Below, in pieces: positions 22,411 through 35,829 of a stretch of 64,000 nucleotides of DNA. Each line of letters starts with the position of its first letter. Position 1 is the first letter of the stretch. The stretch is from Girardinichthys multiradiatus. Lineage: Eukaryota; Chordata; Actinopteri; Cyprinodontiformes; Goodeidae. The DNA lies in NCBI RefSeq assembly GCF_021462225.1, contig NC_061818.1, positions 22,083,978 to 22,147,977 on the forward strand. Direction: 5' to 3'. A program made the translations under genes and the position numbers. The notes below the pieces were generated by a model. It was not told where the DNA came from. It made no database searches and worked only from the letters and a program-made list of their open reading frames with translations.

Positions 22411-23207
22411 CTTCATAGGAATCCCAGGTTAAGTGCAGAGGTAAGAAAAGGACTGTTTACAGGTACAAAATGAAAGTAGTAAGGGAGTAGGAAACGGGGG
22501 TACAAATTGGTGAAGTTGTGAATTGACTCAGAGCCCCTCCAATTATGCAAAAACGTCTTTCCTAACACTCTTCACCACTTGTAGCTGGGTAATGTGTTGT
22601 CGAAATATTGCACGTTTATAATTTTTGGTCATTTCATACCCGACCATGTTTTCTTTTCTATGTGCCAGGGGGATGCTTTGAAGACCAGCGATTGAAAGTC
22701 ATTTTGCTTTATTTGCTTAATGACTACTTGACGGAAATAAATTTTTGTCACTCCAACAAATATTATCTACCACCAGGAGGTTACTCAGAATCTTTTGACT
22801 TGATCAGAGGTTAAAATCCCATATATTGTATAAGAGTTAACTGGTCCAAATGGAGATCAGTAGGAGAAAAAATCTAAACAGGTTTTAATACAAAGGTATC
22901 AGAACATAATGGACAATAATTGGTCGGATATAAGGGTATGAATTGGCGAAGGGGTGAACTGACCCAGAGCCATAAGAAAACCAAAAATAAATGGACCCAA
23001 TATCAGCTGAATGGGAAAAAAAGAGGTTGAGAAAATAAAATGTTTTCTTGAAACAAGTTTTTTGTTGAGCAATGTGAAAATGAAATTGACACTTTTCAAC
23101 ACACAGTTACCAATTAAACAACTGTAAGACAAATTCATAGGACACTTTTTTTAAGCAGTACTGACACATCGATAAATGTGATGGTAAAGCCAGCGGGACC
23201 AGAGATG
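22411..23207. other. intron sequence with a weak internal repeat
   Basis: A ~38-bp segment at 22498-22537 (acaaattggtgaag … gactcagagccc) recurs in diverged form at 22932-22972 (atgaattggcgaag … gacccagagcca). An open frame at 22608-22814 on plus encodes 68 residues with no family I recognise. Nothing else. Confidence 0.4.
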
Positions 23208-24420
23208 TATGGAAGCAAATTGTTACCATATTTCAAATAAAAAAGCATTTCCAGAAATGCTTTTTCATTTTAAGAATGTGGCTGCATTGTTAGACTCATA
23301 AATGAAATTAGTAATCAATAATCGTATTTGCATTTTAATTTTCTTCTTCAAGACTGCTCATTCTTTCACTTAATTAAAATGAAAAAGAAAAAGACATTTG
23401 AGATTTATTTTTCAAAATGTACCCCAGCAAATAGATACCAAAATTCAACGTGAAATGTAAAATTTGAAAATGAAAAAGCATTTCCAGAAATGCTGTTTCA
23501 TTTTAAGAATGTGGCTGCATTATTTGACCCATAAATAAAATTAGTAATCAATCATCCTATTTGCATTTGCATTTTCTTCTTCACGACTGCACATTTTATG
23601 CCATAATCAAAAAGAAAACAAAGCAGAAATAGCTTTTTCGTTTTAATGGTCTGCCCGCAAAGTACTGCCCAGAACTCGAAAAAGCATTCCGAGCGGCGGG
23701 CGCAGCAGAGTGACGTCAGCAGCCGCTCTTCCTCAGCTCTCTGCTGACCGAGCTACCCATCCTGTTCAGTAGGGGGCGCTGTGCACGTCTAAATAGCACT
23801 ATGTGTATGTGTGACGTGTTGAAAGGATGACGAAGATTTATTGCACAAACAGCCGGTTTATTATAGAGCATGAGCGGCTATTCTGAATTGTCACTCACAG
23901 ATAAATATAAATAAATGCTTAAAAACACGCTGGATGTCCCAGGCCATAAGGATGCCACAGCCTGCCACCAAAACTACCAATTCTGCCTACCACTGCCACA
24001 AATTGAGCTCGGTCCTGCTGCAATTCAATCAATTTCTCGGCACGTTTGCAATGTAATGCAATGCAGACGTGCACAGCGACTCCCACCGAACAAGATGGGT
24101 AGCTCGGTCAGCAGGGAGCTGAGGAAGAGCGGCCGCTGACGTCACTCTGCTGCGCCCGCCGCTCGGAAAGCTTTTTCGTTTTTGAGTTCTGGGCAGTACT
24201 TTGCGGGCAGAGCACGAAAATGAAAAAGCAATGTCTGCTTTGTTTTCTTTTTGATTATGGCATAAAATGTGCAGTCGTGAAGAAGAAAATGCGAATGCAA
24301 ATAGGATGATTGATTACTAATTTTATTTATGGGTCAAATAATGCAGCCACATTCTTAAAATGAAAAAGCATTTCTGAAAATGCTTTTTTATTTGAAATAT
24401 GGTAACGATTTGCTTCCATA
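23208..24420. mobile_element. foldback-type DNA element with long inverted repeats
   Basis: 1213 bp starting TATGGAAGCAAATTGTTACC and ending with the complement, between direct repeats GAGATG (23202-23207 and 24421-24426). The right arm (about 24083-24420) pairs with left-arm sequence extending through a GC-rich inner block (gagcggcgggcgcagcagag, gacgtca, gctgaccgagctacccat) up to about 23762. The left arm carries an extra internal duplication of ~230 bp (blocks near 23241-23345 and 23470-23585). The spacer is about 320 bp. No transposase frame. Confidence 0.88.
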
Positions 24421-24426
24421 GAGATG

Positions 24427-25099
24427 AAGAAGATGACAAATCTTCCCTCCCCCTTTCTGAACCCAGGCCTAATTTCCCGCACTGTGACGCAGGATATCTG
24501 GTCCACTTCTTCTGGGAAGGACAGCTAAATAGAGGGCTTCACATGTGACAGGCACTTTCTTGTGGCATCTACGTTTGACGTGCTCAGAACAAGCTGGAGT
24601 TCACAAGTTCAACATTTGTCGCATCATTAGCAGAATCATATGGGATGACTCTGCTGAAGAACAGCAATGCTTTGTGAGTCAGAAAAACAGCTTTGAAGTG
24701 ATTTAGTCATTACTGATGTCAGACAGGATGGAGGGTTGATATTACACACTGCTAACAACAGATAGCTCACTGAGTGTAATAGACAGAGACAGCTTTACAG
24801 GAAAACAGCATGTTTCTGAAGTCACAAACACCTGCCCTGAGTTTGACTTTAATCCAGAGGAATCACTCTGCCACACATCTAAAACGACATGACAATAGGG
24901 TTACGAATTTAGGCTTTGATGAGTTTAATTCATTGGTTATAAAACTACCTGGTTTGTTTGTTTATTTAAAGAAAAAGAAGATAAAGAAATGGAAATGAAT
25001 CTTGCAGCAGGAATTTTAACCCGATTTCTATGTTCTGACCCTGAGGGACAGATTGTCTGATTGTTTGTAAAAGTGAACCTTATCACAAGATATTTCCTC
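24427..25099. other. cep112 intron sequence, nothing recognised
   Basis: No supportable feature between the foldback element and polypurine tract C. Confidence 0.5.
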
Positions 25100-25490
25100 A
25101 AAGCAAGCTGCTTTTGCAAACAGAAAGACGGATGACGGAGGACAGGAGCATCCAAATTATAGAAGAAAAAGCATGGAGGACTAAAAAAACAGAATGAGGA
25201 AAGGATCAACTGAAGAACATAAAGAAGGAAGGTGATAACAATGAAAGGAAGCAATGACCGAAGGATGGAAGGCAATAACAACCAAATTATAGATGGAAAG
25301 AAAGAAGGAACAAGCAATGAATGAATAAAAAACCAAAGGAAAGAAGGAAGAACTGGAGGCAGGAAAGAACCAAATAATAAATTGAAGGCAGGAAAAAACT
25401 GAAGGGACAATGATTGAACAGAGGAAGAAAAAGAAAGGAACAGAAAACTGGCAAGAATAAATAAAAAGAAGGATTTATGGATCCATGGAT
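25100..25490. repeat. polypurine minisatellite C
   Basis: Purine-rich tract of aaagaaggaagg-like units, less regular than A, B and D. Confidence 0.7.
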
Positions 25491-25499
25491 AAAAATAAC

Positions 25500-25610
25500 T
25501 TTTAGACAATGGGAACAGTCTAGAAGCAAAAAGATGTTTCCTTTTCTTTACTTATCCAAACCTGGAAAATCATTTAATCAGATTCCAGACTTTTCTAGGC
25601 CTGGTAGGAC
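25500..25610. repeat. conserved module following polypurine tract C
   Basis: Contains tttagacaatgggaacag, tgtttcc, cttatccaaacctggaaaat and attccagacttttctagg, matching the modules after tracts A and B. Confidence 0.65.
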
Positions 25611-28369
25611 CCTGAGATAAGAAGAGTAGTCAAATATCAAGCCACAATTATTCCAGGGCTACAAAAAGTATGTGCTTTCCCTGCAACTCGCAAAGACATT
25701 CATCCAAATATTAGCGTGGGTGTAAAGAGGGTTGATTTAGGAGCCTGTATGTACGTTCAAGTAAATTCTTAATGAACTCGAACCTGGACAGCAGATTCTT
25801 GCTTTATTGCATAATGATTCCACCCTGAAAACAGTTCAAAGACATCTTTAAGATAAATAAAATATTCATAACCATGCCAGTAATGACCATAGAAACCTCT
25901 AAAAGGCAATGCACATGGGTCATTACTAAGGTATTGATGAAGGAATAGTTTAAGAACTAGTCTACTAGTATGAAGTTGCTGTTATGTGAAGGAGCATTGT
26001 GTGTATAATATGAAGATGTCTAGATTGCATTGGTGATCTGGTTTTTGTTAGCCATGGGAAGCAGGATGATTATAAGCAGGCCAGGAAGGGGAGAAAACTG
26101 ATTTCTTTATTATGGGAAGCACAAAAGTAGTGTGACAGGAATGAAAAAGAGAACAGAGCATGACAGAGAACGTTATATGGAGAAGAACTATCTGAAATTA
26201 CAAAACAAGCCCTAGGATGTTAAAGAGAGACATGTGCCCGAATCAGAAGGGGAATGAATGTTCCGAAAGGTGAAAATGAGAAAAAGCAAGAATTTGAGGA
26301 AAAGAAAGGGGGAGACAAAGGGGAAAAGCATACTGCTGGGTTGCAGAGGCTGGCTCAGCAGAGTACTCCTGCCTCGCAGCTTCACAGTCGGGATACTTGA
26401 AGGTCTCTCTCTCCATCAACAATCAGGCCTCAGCCTCTCTTTCATTCCAAACTTTCCCCTCAAAGGGGAAGCGGGGCACACGTGCACACAAGCACTGACA
26501 AACACTGCTGAGAGGGATTCATGCAGGTATAGGCACGCATTAATATTAACAGCACAAGTTCTAAAAATGCGAGTTGGGCGATCGGGCAGTGGTTATTGTG
26601 CTGCACGAACACAAAGCGTACACACACACAGACGGAGCAAGGCCTGAGTCATTCTTTCCTGGGTGGTCCTCCTGCACAGATAAGGCAAGCATGTTTCCCC
26701 AGGGTGAAGCAAAAGCAACAGAGGGCAGGGAAGAAAAAGGCAAAGAAGAAAGAAGGGAGGGAACGGTGGGAGGAGGAAAAAAGGCCAGGGACCTCTTTAA
26801 ACTTGGTGTTCTGTTAGGAGCCAAGCTGCTCTTCATGTGCGGCGGGGCCCTTCTATTTGCAGCGTGCTGTCAGAAGTTTCTTCCAAAGTCTGGATTAAAG
26901 AGATCCTCTAATGACACTAAGGCTGGACGATTTCAGACGGCAGCAAAAACCTCACATTGCACTGCCTCCAGCCAAGGACACACACAGAAACAGTAAGAGA
27001 AAAGCAAAGGATGAGACAGATACACACAGACATACTTACACAAAGATGTAGTGCCCACACAGACACCAGCTTCATCAGCACAAGGCTTTGTGAGCACATA
27101 TGGCTACTGATCTAATGGTAAATAATAAAAGAGGTGCTAACCTCAAGGAGAGATGGATGGTCAGAGAGATGAGCACAGCCTCTCTTTTATCTGCACTTTT
27201 ATCAAAGGATTATGGGGAAAGGTAAAGAAGAAAGAAGCTGGAGGAGGAGGAGGAGGAGGAGGAGGAGGAGAGGTCTCCCTCCTGAGGTGTTTGAGAAGAG
27301 AAACTTTTGCTTTGCTGTCTTGTCTGCCTGCGTGTAGCAATAAAAACATGTGGTTTAGCAAGTCGACCAGGACAGCCCCTCTGAAATGCAACTCTGATAC
27401 TGGTGTGAACTGACTTGCTCCGCAGCTCTTTGAAGCTTTCCAGCTCACAAGTCAAACAGGAAGGTATGCGGCGACGGCCCTGGAACCTTCCCGAACCACA
27501 AACCCGAGCACACGTCGGCGTCTTCGGGAGCGCTGATGAAAGTAGTGAGACAATTGCGGCGCTAATGAAGACATGCTGCAAATGAGTTATGCCCACAGGG
27601 GGAACACGCTGTTCTCTAACTTTCAGCTGCCTGGAGCGATGGTAGAAAGAGAATAGGAAACAACTCCAAAATATGTGCCATATGTCTGTTGTGTTTTTCT
27701 GCTGACTTGTGTTTCGGCACTTATAAATATATTCTATTTATCAAATGGTATATTGCTAAATAATTGTTAAGTTCAGCTCAAGTTATAAACATAACTGCAT
27801 GTTGAAAAACTCTGGGTTCATGAGTAATTCCTGTTTGTTGTCTGTCAGTAGATGAGGGTCTCTATAAGTTGTTCCACATCCCACGTTCCCTGGTAGCATC
27901 CTGCAATGTAATCCCTCCCTTATTTCCTCCTCCTCTGATATAAGGATCAAACACTGCCCACAGCTGGAAACGTAATCAATCAGCTGACACAATGAATGCA
28001 TGTTGAGCTGCACGCACATGCAAAACATTCGCAGTGTTTCATCTTTGCATAAAGAGAAAGACGGACAGAGATTAGTGTTATTGATTAAATATATATTGAC
28101 TGATTGAATGGAACTGACCAAAGCAATCTCTGTGCAAGTCAGAAAGGCCTTCAAGTCCTCTATCCTTTAATATCCAGGTTGATAAATCAGCATTTTTAAT
28201 AGATGATACACCAGGGCCTCTCATTCTGTGTTTACCTGTACTACCCGCTCGGAGCTTATGTGTTTAGCTCCGTTTCTTTCCTAGATGAAACCACTAAAAG
28301 AGCTAATGCTGCCATTAACTCATTCCTTTTTCTGTAAAACAGAAAAATACTGGTGGACCAGGGCTTCTG
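25611..28369. other. cep112 intron sequence, little recognised
   Basis: Apart from the GGA repeat at 27240-27272, no supportable feature. Short frames in 26258-26996 are Lys/Glu/Arg-rich by composition and have no splice or family support. Confidence 0.45.
27240..27272 (+). repeat. (GGA)n microsatellite
   Basis: About eleven perfect GGA/GAG units. It explains the poly-Pro, poly-Gly and poly-Ser runs in overlapping frames. Confidence 0.9.
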
Positions 28370-28640
28370 GGTCTTTGTGTGTATGTTCTGTCTCCTCAGA
28401 CCCCCAGTTGGTTGCAGCAGGTGCCCGCTCACTCTGAGCCGGGTTTTGCTAGATGTTTCTTTCAGTTAAAAAGGAGTTTTTAATTTCCACTGTCGCCACA
28501 TCCATGTCGTCTCAAGTGCCTTAACTTTGCATTGCTGCAAAGACACTTGATGCAATCGGCTGACATTTCATAGATTGAAAAACGCTTTATCAATTGGCAC
28601 AATAAACTGAACTTAACTGCATTATATAATAGCTGGGATC
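28370..28640 (+). repeat. fish dispersed repeat, class not determined
   Basis: Contains tttctttcagttaaaaagga, ccactgtcgccacat, gatgcaatcggctgac and caataaactgaacttaactg in order. I recognise this layout as a common fish dispersed repeat with an AATAAACTGAACTTAACTG end, but cannot assign a class. Confidence 0.45.
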
Positions 28641-30399
28641 AAACTAGAATTAATGCTTTTTTAAATCCATTGAACAGAATTAAAAAAAATTTCTTTTGAT
28701 TCATCAATTTTACAATGGACGGTCGTAGTGAACTATAAAAATACAATACATTACCAGACAGATTGTGAAGTTAAAAGCAGTATATTAGCTTGAGTCTAAA
28801 CGTTGTAAATTAACTTTAACATTAACAGAGCTCTTTACGAAATAGAGATGCACTGATCAGAAATCTTGTGGCAGAGTTCTGAGTAGCTGATACTGATTTT
28901 AGCCCAATGCGATTTCACTTTATGAATATAAATAACAAAAACATTTTCTTTCAACTTTCTGGAAAAACTGATAATTGCCAGGTTACAGAGCTGTCTGTCT
29001 CTGCTTTACTGAACATCTACATATATAGTAACATCCTCCAGCTTATTTGACCAAGGTATGCTTAAATAAATGACAAATTTAAATACTTGAACAATGTCTA
29101 ATTTACAAGACACATAATTGCTCACAATTATTTTTAATTATTTCGAATGTAATGTAACCTGCAGTATATAATAAGATTTTTCATTTTTATTGTGAGAGAA
29201 AACAACTTTGATTTACTTTTAAGTTATATTGTTAAATCATTCCTCCATGTTTTGAAACTAAAGACATCCTCTCTGTCTGATATGATTATTAATCATATGT
29301 ATTAGGAGCAGAGGAGTTGTCACACTGTGTGTGAGAGCGACATACGTTACACAGCTCTGCAGTTCAACAGGATTTCAAACAAGACAAAAGGGATTACAGA
29401 ACTGGCGTTAACACAATTAGCTCGATTAGTTATCATAACCCAAGCAGTCTGTGTGCCCCCCACCATTAGAGTTAGTCGAGCCTTGCATTAATATATTTCC
29501 AAGACTGCCAACATAAATAATAGCATGTGTTATATAAGATAGAAATAGATTCTAAAATAGAGCAACTGCTGTTTTACGTTCGCCGTCCTGTTATCTTCTG
29601 TATAGCCCAGCTCACTGTTGTAGCAGCCAAAATGCCTCCATAGAAATCCTATTCTAGACGTTTTTCACACTTTAACTGTTCCCTCTGATTTCACCCCCCT
29701 CATTCTGAAAATGGGTAACTTTGAGTCCTCTTTGTAAAAATGTTTCCACTAAAGAGGGTTGTTGTCAGGGCAGAAAGGTAACAATTATTTATGATGTGTT
29801 CTCTAATTGGTAAAAGGTTAAACTTTTAGTTTTTTAACAAGCTGATCATCGATCCGGCAGGGTCAAGCTTAAATTTGCATGCTTTCGGTGACCTTTTCAG
29901 TGAATCTCAGTTTTGTTTTTTTATAAACATTTCAATACATGGCATTGATGTATCTTCATAACACAACAAATGCTCACTTTTACACTTTTCACTTTCTCAA
30001 CTTTGGCACATACAACATCATGACCAGTTTATCTAAAGCAAGCTGGATCATAAATTTATCTGAACACAAAACATGCCCTCTTTCTGTCCATTCCAGAGGA
30101 GGTCATGCCAAAACGGCTCTGTAAAGTTCCTGTACATATTCATGTTACAGTTCTGGGTGAAATGGTGAGCTGTGTTGAGAGACAAGGGCTTTGCAAAGTA
30201 CCATGGGCCATGTGGTTTTAATGATCACAGTGAGATAACAGTGTTTCTTATGCAATACTGCCTGGAAATTAAGAGCTGCCAAGACATTTTCTAAATGCAG
30301 TCGAGATGTTCAGTGAAAATGCAGTCATGGTTAAAAGAAGGGGTTTCCGTAACAGTGATGGGAAAAATAAATACATCCTTCCTACTTTTGCAGGATTTC
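28641..30399. other. cep112 intron sequence, nothing certain
   Basis: AT-rich. A hAT-like start, tagagatgcactgatcag, occurs at 28843 but no matching right end was found. Sequence after about 29990 may be an eroded flank of the next Tc1 relic. Confidence 0.4.
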
Positions 30400-31340
30400 A
30401 GAGTGAGAGTAGCCTCCAAATTATGCTAATCAATGCACTTTATTAACTGATCATCATCAGTGTGGCCAACTCTATATATGCAGGTATTTTCACAACATAC
30501 AGGTGCAAGCTGAAACAGCACCAAGGTGGAGAGGGATCAGAAATGACCTTCAGACGCAGTTGTGGTTGCCCATCTGCCTGGCCAGGGTTTAAGTCATTTT
30601 CCAGATTATTGGAAGCCTCAGGTGGAAAACATTCAAGACAGCTACCAATATCTGCTCAGGAGTAGATGTTGCTGCAAATTCACTCAAGGCCAAACTGTGC
30701 AATGCTCAGAGAAACTGCTCTATCTTAGACACTACAAGCCTCAATTAGCATGTTAAATGTTGAAGGTCGTGACAGTACAGTGTAAAAATAGGCTGAACGA
30801 TTAGGACTTGTTTGAAGGGTGGCCAGATGAAAGCCTCTTCTGTTTAACAAGAATGCGGCAGCATGAGGTAGGTTAGATAAGTTGCAGCAGAATGAACCAC
30901 AAGACGTCTGGAACGATGCTCTTTGGACAAATGAGACCAAAGCAGAGATGTTTGGCCATAATGCAATCTGCCATGTTTGGAGACAACAGAACACAACATA
31001 TCGGCACAAACATCCCGTACCAAATGTCGAACACGGTGGTGGAGGGCTGATAATTTGGGACCTGGGCACTTGGCAGTCATTGATTCAAGCATGAACTCTT
31101 CTGTATACGAAAGTTTTCTTGAGTAAGATTTAAGGTTGACAGCTAAAGCTTGGCCCAAACAACCTCACCAACAGAAAAATGATCCATAGCACAGCAGAAA
31201 ATACAAAAGAACCAACTTCTTCTAATGGCCCAGTCAAAGTTCAGACCACACTATGATTGGAATGCTGTGATGGGAACTTAAGAAAGCTTTGCAGAAACAA
31301 AACCTCCATGAACTGAAGCAACATTGTAAGGAAGGGTGGG
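30400..31340 (+). mobile_element. Tc1-like transposon relic, transposase on plus strand
   Basis: The plus-strand translation around 30882-31094 has VWNDALWTNETKAEMFG (the first catalytic Asp motif region, degraded), NTTYRHKHPVPNVEHGGGG and a W..G block. Further on are the remains of TAKAWPK-type, WPSQS-type (atggcccagtcaaagttcag) and C-terminal motifs near 31225-31330. HTH-side sequence is visible at 30540-30700. Multiple stops and small deletions make it inactive. Confidence 0.7.
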
Positions 31341-31344
31341 ACAG

Positions 31345-31694
31345 AATTCTTCTATGACAACATGAAATATATACGTATAAAAGTACTGTATCTGCCTGCA
31401 TACAGCTGCACACCATTATCATTTTGCACATGTAAATATACTCTCTGATTGTAATATATCTGATCACTATTACATAATGTAAATAGTCTGTATATTTTGA
31501 AGAAGTTTATATTCTATATTTTATTTTAATCTACTTTCCCCTGTTGCGGTGTAATTTGATGTTATTGTTGTCTATTGATATATATTTCTTTTATCCTAAC
31601 ATCAAGTGGGGATGGCAAAGTAAGAATTTCATTGCACAGGGAAACATGTTTCTTTACTGTGCATATGACAATAAAGATTGAATTGAATTGAATG
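31345..31694 (+). mobile_element. short non-LTR retroposon tail
   Basis: AT-rich, ending gtaagaatttcattgcacag, catatgacaataaaga and ttgaattgaattgaat. This is the same tail style as 18413-18687 (AATAAAG plus a short simple repeat), as in fish CR1/L2-like elements. It is inserted next to or into the Tc1 relic. Confidence 0.55.
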
Positions 31695-34600
31695 AAAAAG
31701 ACCTGACAAAATCTTAGGGTGTACTCTGTTATTCCCATGACTATGTTGTACGTCATGGAAACTTCTATCCTTTACTTTTACTTTAATTTGTTAAATACAG
31801 ATTTGAAAACAATGCTAAGTTAGATTTACATGAGATAATTTTTTGTGGCAGTTTAAAAGCCTCTGGATTAGGGGATTTTATTCGTAAAGTCATGATCATA
31901 ACCTGTTTTATCAATAAATCCAACACTTAGCTAAAAGTCAACAGAACTCACAAGATCACAGGCTGAGAGGGATTACTAGCTATACCAGTAGAAAAAAATG
32001 CAATAAAAAAAAGCTCAAAATAAATTGCTGAATGCTAATATAAGAAAAATAACATAATTTATTGAACCACAACTTGTTATATAACTGTCTATGACATATA
32101 CTACACAAAGAAATACAGGAAATTACAAAGATGTGAAAAATACAACTTCAGATGGCCTTAAATGCTCAAAATGAGTTGCATTACAACCATCTATTAAACG
32201 TCTTAAAAACACTAAGTACAATTTTTCAATCATATTTTGCAAGGTCATGACAACATTTTGTAGACAAAATATGTCAAAAGCTGGGTAAACATATGCAAGA
32301 GCACTACCCTCTGCTGCAACGTCTGCTACAGTCCTCATCACCTGAAGGACATTTTCCATGACGTACAGACACACAAACACCCAGAGCTTCACTTAATGTG
32401 GTAAAAATCACAACACACCACTAAACATAAATTCACTGTCAGCTTTGCGTTCATTCACAAAAACAAAAGAAGAACAAAGTCACAGAAACCCAGATGGCTG
32501 AGAAACTTCGGAAAACAAATGCTCGGCTCAAGGTTAGTGCAACTATCTCTGTTGTTTGGAAGGACGTGGATGCACACTGGAACGTGGGGGGACCAATGCA
32601 CGCTCGCATAGACAAAATGTTTGAAGCAGCTCTTTGTCTCTGCAGCAAAGAGGATCTAGCACACCTGTTCTTGATCCAGTACAGCTATTCTTTCCCACGG
32701 GCAAAGTCATCCTTTCAACCCCCTCAGAAACTAATGCATATATAACTACACAACTACAGACAAACTGCAGCTGCTATAACCAGCCGCTGTAAAAGTATGC
32801 CATGTTTGTGTGGTCCGGTGTGTGTGCACAGGACCCCTTTTTAATATTACCCCTTCACAAAAGCCCAGCAACTATTTCACAAAGACTACATCAACTGTGA
32901 ATTTGACAAAGACTGCACTATGTAGTGCACAAGCAACAGCACACCTCATATATTCCCTCTCATCCTCAAACATAAAGAGACAATGGTCACTGTTGCATTA
33001 TGTAACGTGTCTACTGTCATTTCACCCGAAGGACCAGGACCTTCTCTTTGACTCGCTGCAGAAGTTGCTGCTGGATGTGCCTGGATCAAAGGTGTGTGTT
33101 CCTATCTGGGTGTGTGACGCACAGTGTGCGAAGGTGCATGTTCAAGAATGCAACACTGCCCAGAAAGGGGCACTAACTCAAAGGCACGTTGTGTGAGAGA
33201 CATAGACAGGTAAAGACTTGAGGACCTGAGTAAGGAGAAAACTGGAGAGGCTGCATATAGGCCCACAAACACTAGGCTATAGGTGGGAGCGTGCGCATAT
33301 GTTGGCGTGCGTGCATGGAAAAGATTCGGCAGGTACTGAGACAGGAAGCACTGCTGTGGGGAGCAGGAACAGCAGTGCTGATCAAAGCCCAGGCGGGTGA
33401 CACTATGGGCGGAGTGCCATTGTTTATTCACCAGCCACCTCTACCTTTTGGCAGGGCGAGGTGAGCATGTGTGCTTGTGAATGTGAGTGCAGAAACAGAG
33501 TTTGAGACAGAAAGAGTTCGAAGATACGGAGTTGGAATGATGGGGTTTGCTAGAGAAAAGACACAAGGTGTTTGTGTGTGTACCCTTCTCTTGGCAGGCT
33601 AATGTGGGTTTCAGTTCATTCAGATTTTGCATATGCACACTTGTACTCTGTAGGCATCCATAGTTAGAAAAACTGTCTTTGAAAATAATCATTAAAACTT
33701 GAAACATGCTGTTTAAAAACCTGCATATAAACTTTATCTTTATCAAATGAATAGAAAAACTCATGAAAAAGAAATGGGAGAGATGACTTCAAGAAACAAT
33801 TAAAACTATAATCCAAACACATGATGGATCCTGTGGAGAATCCAGGCAACATTCCAGAGATTGCAAAGCATAATATTTAAATAAGTACAATTCAAGGTAT
33901 ATTTTGAAACCTGTTCCAGACACCAGGGTAGTTTTCTTTCACAGATATTTCACCTCTCCTTTGTTTCTACTGCATCTACCTGGGCCAAATCACATTATAA
34001 GGGCAGAAATTTACCCTAGATAACTACCCTAATAGGAGGATGGTACTTTGGTTTTACTAAAGGGAGGGTGCTTAGCATTTTGGATTGATTTTTATCACCA
34101 TGGTAATAATCAGCCGTTTCAACTTGTCTACAGTTTGTATTTTCTGCTAACATTTACTGTAATAGAATTTAAGAGCAACTTTTGCTCTCAGTCGTTTCAG
34201 AAGACAAGGGGGGTGCATCCTTCCGCCCAACAAATTACAATTTCAGGGTTTCAAACTGTTAAATGTTTTACAGAGATTGTGTCCTGAGGCACAAATAAAA
34301 ACAATCATACAACAGGTTTTAGGCTCGAAAGGAACGCTAATTCTGCATGTGTGTGCAATACTCTTTTTTCCGTGGCACGAGGCTCTGACTTAGTTTGTTA
34401 AACATTTATTAATGATATACGTTTCCTCAAAGATCGAAAGGATTTTCATTTTATCTCAACTTTACTTGAAGGGTGATTGTAAACAGAAGATTGATCATAA
34501 CGCGCCGTCCGCGCTTATGCATTTTAACTCTTTTATTAACGGTATTTTAAAGGTGTGTGTTTGATTCTGGTGCTAAGCTATAAGCTTCTTTTGTTAGCTT

Positions 34601-35629
34601 TAACTGCTAACAGCTAAGAACACGTGCTTGCTACTAAAGAATATTTACCCAGAAAGGTTGTTAGTTTTCAATCCAGTAAAGAATATTTTCCTAAACATTA
34701 TTTTGCTAGAATTGATAACTAAGTAACACAATTAAGCCCCATTTCTCCAGAAAGATTTGGCTCTTTTCCAAAATATTTCCTTAAATATTTTACCATTTCC
34801 TTAATAATATTTCTTAAAATATTATTTTAATAATTAAAGGTAGCTAATGAGACCCCATTGAGAATTAGTCATCCAGAGAGTTGGTATTATTCAGCAGACC
34901 ATTCTTTAAAACATTATTTTATTAAAATAATATTTTATCTCATCTTGCATTGTGAATGGTTGTCTAAATGTTTGCTTATTATTGCCTAAGTGGGTTCCAA
35001 GACTAACTTAACTTCACTTCCAGATTCTTCAAGATTATCCTTGGTTCTCAAACATAAATAACATTGCATGGTAATGTTGCATCACTCTTTTTGTCATGGT
35101 TTTCAACCATCTTTGATCAGCTTGTTTATATTAGTCTTCCTTATTCTTTAATTCTGCTTGGTAGTTTAGTTGGATTGTTTTAGCATAGTAAAGAGTTTGT
35201 TGATTGAAATATGTTTGACTTTGAGTTGACTTATTTTTGTTAATAAATTCTTGTATTTTAAGAAATTGTGTGAATTCATTCCATGTGTGTGCAGAGTTTT
35301 GCTGTTCAATAATGTCACAGCTTGGCTCACCCTTTTGATTTTGTCCTAATACCACTGCCTTACTGGGCTGGTATTCACAGGACAACCCTTAACAGACCGA
35401 AATATTATTTGATAAAATATTAAAATATTAATATTAAATAATATTTTCAGATTAATAGTCACAACAGAGGGGATGAAAAAACTGTACAGTTCTGTATGGC
35501 TATGGAAATGTACACAACAAACAACCCAAAAGAGATAAAGAGTACTGGGCAAATAAGTTTCAAGGGATAATTTTTCAGGGAAGCAAAAAAAGAGCCCTTG
35601 AGTAAAATAAATAGTGTGATTATAGCTAA
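31695..35629. other. cep112 intron sequence, nothing recognised
   Basis: Nearly 4 kb without a feature I can support. Frames such as 32494-32745 (plus) and 33102-33431 (minus) lack family resemblance or exon continuity with cep112. Confidence 0.45.
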
Positions 35630-35785
35630 AGGTGTATTTACACCAGCTAAGTCCTTTATTCTACTTGTTTGGTCCGGACCAAAAGCAGACTTTCTTTTTT
35701 TTGTTTGGTGCGGTTTATTTTCACAATGTACTTTTTGCAAGTGAACTATTACTTGTAAACAAAGTCACGCAGGTGACGATCATTG

Positions 35786-35817
35786 CTCCTATTAAACAGA
35801 AACGACGGGGACGTTAT
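35786..35817. repeat. LINE target-site duplication, copy 1
   Basis: 32 bp beginning ctcctattaaacaga. It matches 38836-38867 at 28 of 32 positions and brackets the LINE. Confidence 0.8.
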
Positions 35818-35829
35818 CGTACTCGTCGT

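Noticed and set aside
27161..27596. Poly-Pro / poly-Ser frames on minus
   Set aside because: They are the three readings of the GGA microsatellite at 27240-27272.
28843..28865. hAT-like terminus tagagatgcactgatcag
   Set aside because: No matching opposite end or target duplication found, so no element is called.
32494..32745. 83-codon plus frame starting MAEKLRKTNARLK as a gene
   Set aside because: No homology that I recognise, no conserved continuation, and an intron context on the opposite strand.
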